Part shown: positions 61,901 through 64,000 of the stretch, piece after piece
Numbering within the stretch: the first letter of the stretch is position 1
Layout: each line of letters starts with the position of its first letter
From: Candidatus Thermochlorobacteriaceae bacterium
Lineage (GTDB): Bacteria; Bacteroidota; Chlorobiia; Chlorobiales; Thermochlorobacteraceae
Direction: 5' to 3'
Length of the DNA stretch: 64,000 nucleotides
Assembly (NCBI GenBank): GCA_029263855.1
Contig: JAJUFC010000001.1
Span: forward strand, 186,001 to 250,000
The notes under the pieces: model-generated
What the model was told of the DNA's origin: nothing
The model's database searches: none
The model's input: the letters and a program-made list of their open reading frames with translations, nothing else
Program-made: the position numbers and the translations under genes

Positions 61901-63247
61901 CAGTGGGCGGCGGAAGTTCACCCCGACGATAGAGATTATGCGACGCGCTTGCTTGAAGAAACGATGGAAAGCGGCGAACCGTATCGCGTCGAGTATCGCT
62001 ACCGACGCAAAGACGGCTCATACTTTTGGGTCGAAGACAACGGTGTCTATCTCAAAGATTCTTCGGGAAAGCCTGTCCGAATGCTCGGCGCGATGAAAGA
62101 CATCACCCCCCAAAAAGAAATCCAAATCGAAAAACAGCGACTCGCCGAAAAAGCGATGCAGTCGCAAAAGTTGGAATCCATCGGCACGCTGGCAAGCGGC
62201 ATCGCCCACGAGTTCAACAACCTGCTTGCCATCATCTCGCTTTCCAACGAACAACTTCAAACGCAAACCGAAAACGAGTTGATTCTTAAAAACGCCAAAA
62301 CGATTCAAAAGACGGTCGAGCGCGGCACGCACATCGCGCGTCAACTGCTCGATTTCTCGCGCTCCGAACAAACCGAAAAACAACCGATTGAACTCTCGCG
62401 ACTGATTGACGAAATCACGACCACGCTTCGCCGATTGCTCAAAAAGAACATCACCGTTCAGGGCATTCAATCCGTTGAGCAATCGTGGATTATGGGCAAC
62501 GACAAACAACTGTATCAAGTCTTGCTCAATCTCGGCATCAACGCGGGCGACGCGATGCCGAGCGGCGGCATTTTGAGTTACAGCCTATCAACGTCGCGCT
62601 ACAACGACAAGCCCTACGCCGTGATTCGCGTCAAAGACACGGGCACGGGCATTCCGCCCGAAGTCAAAGCGCGAATGTTCGAACCTTTCTTCACTACCAA
62701 AGGCGTGGGCAAAGGCACGGGGCTTGGGCTTTCCATCGTTCACGGCATCGTTGCGGCGCACGGCGGACAAATCGAGGTCGAGACCGAACTTGGCAAAGGC
62801 ACGATGTTTACGCTGATGTTCCCGCTTCTTGAAATTTCAAAATCAGACGTTTCGGAAGAATCCGCGCCTGTGGATACGATGGGTGAAGAAACTTTGCTGA
62901 TTGTCGAAGACGAGCCATTCCTGCGGACGCTTTTAGCCAAGATGCTACGCGAAAAAGGTTATGCCGTCATTGAGGCGGGAGACGGCGAAGAAGCGTTGAG
63001 CATTTTTGAAAATCGCAAAGAGAACATCGACCTCGTAATCACCGACACAGGAATGCCGAATATGGACGGATGCGAACTGATCGAAGAACTGCGTCGCAAA
63101 AAGGAGGATATGAAGTTCGTCGTGATGACGGGCTATATCGATTCAGAACAAGCGCAGCGACTCGCCAAAGAACAAGTCGATGTCGTCTCGAAGCCTTTCG
63201 ATATGGCGGAAATGTCGGCAATCATTCGCAATGTGCTTATGCGCTAA
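58952..63247 (+). CDS. Hybrid sensor histidine kinase with eight PAS domains
   Basis: About 1431 residues, without membrane segments. Counting from a TTG at 58919, eight PAS domains can be set out at about 17-135, 180-290, 300-420, 430-545, 550-670, 675-805, 830-945 and 950-1070, most closed by an IxERK-type PAC tail. PAS 2 and PAS 7 resemble each other (NFPNGAINVLDKDYRIVFTD; NYPNGMVGIYNRAFVLLFTD). HisKA has His in ASGIAHEFNNLLAI (about 1096). The ATPase domain has NLGINAGDAM, KDTGTGIP and [15 protein letters not shown]-terminal receiver has VEDEPF, Asp in LVITDTGMPNMDG and Lys in SKPFD. It should sense several cytoplasmic signals. ATG at 58952 is chosen; no regulator is adjacent. Confidence 0.9.
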   Translation: MMDNAVFDFCRIIFEHCCDGIVLTNRDGLILQANQAFADIYATRQSDLVGKPIWSVLPPEQQEKYRAICDALFSSAESGAKFETVIPGGGPSSVLLETTVYFAEPAGARSKMLSLVRDITERKNKPRHDDLKVELELLQSQFQELLLEQKKTEKKLLDSQAELRKSQQLFESIAKNFPNGAINVLDKDYRIVFTDGQEYRKYNLNPTDFVGQPIDVFFPNKDLAFYKSLYDKVFQGETQRFEFANNGMFYENIAVPLPDENGNINQILTVTLNITERKKAQAEAEESQSRIQALVNNLPGVTYQFVMNPDGHFYYTFISEQADKIFGVDRNEILANPDQITEFIHPDDLPSFYDALNQSIQTLSQFYWLGRIVSSQKTSWLEAFALPRKLPDGKIIWDGIQFDITERIEREKQIERFDEQLKLIVKNAPIVLWSLDKDGRFTMSEGKGLEKLGFSPGEPVGLSAFELYGFNQTFANCIHRTLAGETVEFETRDNFMDNLVAFKHLLQPMRNAQGEITGVLAISIDSTEEHRAKESKMRYRALANNIPCAVFQAETMPDLTRKITFVGGGIRQFGVKPEEMIGYNDIALRFLHPDDLQSFYKAIGESHQTLRPFRWEGRALIRGKTLWIEVAATPRRSDEGVVHWEGIILDISERKDIAAKLIEAMRIANIATIEVDLQKRELIYSDRYIEQLGATLEQLGGSRVAKFDEIGKGFVLQEDLPIIAAQLAKVDVAKSQRRFANEPFEFRIRRGDTGEIRTLYVFKTEVFYDAEGNATHAIATIQDITERKALESALRELNESLERKAQERTAELRQSESLYRAIAENYPNGMVGIYNRAFVLLFTDGTEYQRLGIDAATLIGRSLFDIYPEHVAPIIASRFNRAFNGEVVNFELSLGGGDYFYLVSPIREESGGIERILVIAQNISERKQTERLLRESEERYRLVIEQTGQLVYDLDFKTGENKWSGAIEKLTGYLPSEYQISVAQWAAEVHPDDRDYATRLLEETMESGEPYRVEYRYRRKDGSYFWVEDNGVYLKDSSGKPVRMLGAMKDITPQKEIQIEKQRLAEKAMQSQKLESIGTLASGIAHEFNNLLAIISLSNEQLQTQTENELILKNAKTIQKTVERGTHIARQLLDFSRSEQTEKQPIELSRLIDEITTTLRRLLKKNITVQGIQSVEQSWIMGNDKQLYQVLLNLGINAGDAMPSGGILSYSLSTSRYNDKPYAVIRVKDTGTGIPPEVKARMFEPFFTTKGVGKGTGLGLSIVHGIVAAHGGQIEVETELGKGTMFTLMFPLLEISKSDVSEESAPVDTMGEETLLIVEDEPFLRTLLAKMLREKGYAVIEAGDGEEALSIFENRKENIDLVITDTGMPNMDGCELIEELRRKKEDMKFVVMTGYIDSEQAQRLAKEQVDVVSKPFDMAEMSAIIRNVLMR

Positions 63248-63285
63248 CGGTTGATGTTGGGTAGGCAAATGCGAACAGCAGAGAT

Positions 63286-63293
63286 TATCTTTG
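63286..63293 (+). promoter_or_regulatory. Promoter -7 element for substrate-binding protein gene
   Basis: TATCTTTG, a full match to TAnnTTTG, 27 bp before the ATG at 63321. It is identical to the pfkA -7 element. Confidence 0.5.
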
Positions 63294-63320
63294 CGATTTT
63301 CACCATCAATCATTTTGCCA

Positions 63321-64000
63321 ATGCGCGCACTTCGTTTTCTTCTTTTCATCACGCTCTTATTTAGTCTGTCATGTTCTTCACGCAAAGACGCAACATCGTT
63401 TCGCGCTGAAACCGTCGTCATCGGCATTGCGAATGATTTTGACCACCTCAATCCGCTGCTGATTCAGTTCTCGATTTCGCGCGAAGTCTGCATGCTGCTT
63501 TTTCCGAAACTCGTTCAAGCCGAGTATGATTCATCGAGCGGCGAGGTGAAGTTTTTGCCGTCGCTCGCGACGCGATGGACATTTTCGCCCGACGGCAAGC
63601 AAGCGACCTTCTTTCTCAGAAGCGACGCAAAGTGGGAAGATGGAACGCCGATTACCGCTTCGGATTTGAAGTTCTCGTATCGGCTCTACGCAACGCCCGC
63701 CGTCGCCAGCACGCGCCAACATTATGTCAGCGACCTTTTGCGCGACAAAAACGGCGACCTTGATTTCGAGCGCGGCGTTCAAACGCCCAACGACACGACC
63801 CTGATTCTGAACTTCTCTCGCGCGCTTGCGCCAAACATTATCCTTGACCACTTCTACGATTTGATGCCCGTTCCCAAACATATTTTTGAAAAGATTGAGC
63901 CGAAAGAATTGCGCGCGCGCTCGGCGGAATTGCCCGTCGTATCGGCAGGTCCATTCCGCGTTGAAAAATGGGAGAGGCAAAACGAACTCGTCTTGATTCG
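63321..64000 (+). CDS. Peptide-type ABC substrate-binding lipoprotein, 3' end outside window
   Basis: The ATG at 63321 opens a frame that runs off the window (about 226 codons seen). A lipoprotein signal ends LLFSLSCSS, with Cys as the likely lipid site near residue 18. The visible part matches the SBP_bac_5 family of oligopeptide- and dipeptide-binding proteins: VVIGIANDFDHLNPLLIQFS, FLPSLATRWTFSPDGKQATF, LRSDAKWEDGTPITASDLKFSY, and the later GPFRVEKWERQNELVL. It would capture peptides, or another small solute such as nickel or sugars, outside the inner membrane. Transport genes may lie downstream. Confidence 0.88.
   Translation, partial: MRALRFLLFITLLFSLSCSSRKDATSFRAETVVIGIANDFDHLNPLLIQFSISREVCMLLFPKLVQAEYDSSSGEVKFLPSLATRWTFSPDGKQATFFLRSDAKWEDGTPITASDLKFSYRLYATPAVASTRQHYVSDLLRDKNGDLDFERGVQTPNDTTLILNFSRALAPNIILDHFYDLMPVPKHIFEKIEPKELRARSAELPVVSAGPFRVEKWERQNELVLI

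Overview
The window looks like chromosomal DNA from a Gram-negative member of the FCB superphylum, most likely the Chlorobi side (Chlorobiota, possibly a Chloroherpeton-like lineage). Four kinds of evidence point there. The tmRNA tag ends in AEDYSYAMAA, close to the ADDYSYAMAA tag I recall for Chlorobium. Three secreted proteins carry type IX secretion (T9SS) C-terminal sorting domains with NYPNPFNP motifs. GWxTD and DUF5683 family proteins are present. Several genes have Bacteroidota/Chlorobi-type promoters (TTG near -33, TAnnTTTG near -7). The species is an inference; I see no rRNA or photosynthesis gene.

Layout. 1-6.1 kb: two tandem T9SS-sorted surface proteins (the first cut by the window edge) whose 3' ends, stop codons and terminators are identical over 129 bp. 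6.1-11 kb: outer-membrane protein, GH13 enzyme, and a PAS hybrid histidine kinase broken by a frameshift in an 8-A run. 11.3-18 kb: a compact forward run (enoyl-CoA hydratase family, SPOR protein, sigma-54 activator, REC-like protein, free-Met-sulfoxide reductase, orphan ABC ATPase, OmpR regulator, methyltransferase, hydrolase). 18-20 kb: reverse operon with dapB. 20.2-31.5 kb: gcvT, comB, a NuiA-like protein, a T9SS sugar dehydrogenase, a GWxTD protein, pheT, zapB-like gene, zapA, a probable 6S RNA, and rny. 31.6-37 kb, reverse: tmRNA, a 1.2-thousand-residue outer-membrane protein, tdk, cdd. 37-40.4 kb: two REC-plus-C-terminal-domain paralogues, an aromatic-rich leader peptide, DAHP synthase, and an L,D-transpeptidase. 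40.4-45.8 kb: S9 peptidase, MFS transporter, greA, a small unknown gene, pfkA. 46-50.6 kb: an inorganic-carbon cassette (exported carbonic anhydrase, SbtA, PII-like SbtB, HTH regulator, second SbtA, ArsA-like ATPase). 50.6-52.5 kb: an accessory island with three multi-hairpin repeats (AACCCCTGT/ACAGGGGTT ends), a DUF559 endonuclease gene between two of them, and what looks like the first 19 codons of a truncated DNA methyltransferase. 52.6-64 kb: DASH-type photolyase/cryptochrome, SGNH lipoprotein, TonB-dependent receptor, an eight-PAS hybrid kinase, and the start of a peptide-binding lipoprotein.

The most interesting items are two. One is the 44-residue ORF ending in FYFTSFYFTPFYFAGW just upstream of DAHP synthase, a strong candidate for an aromatic-amino-acid-sensing leader. 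The other is the DUF559/palindromic-repeat element, which may be a small endonuclease-driven mobile system. The carbon-uptake cassette with duplicated SbtA genes around a PII-like protein is also notable.
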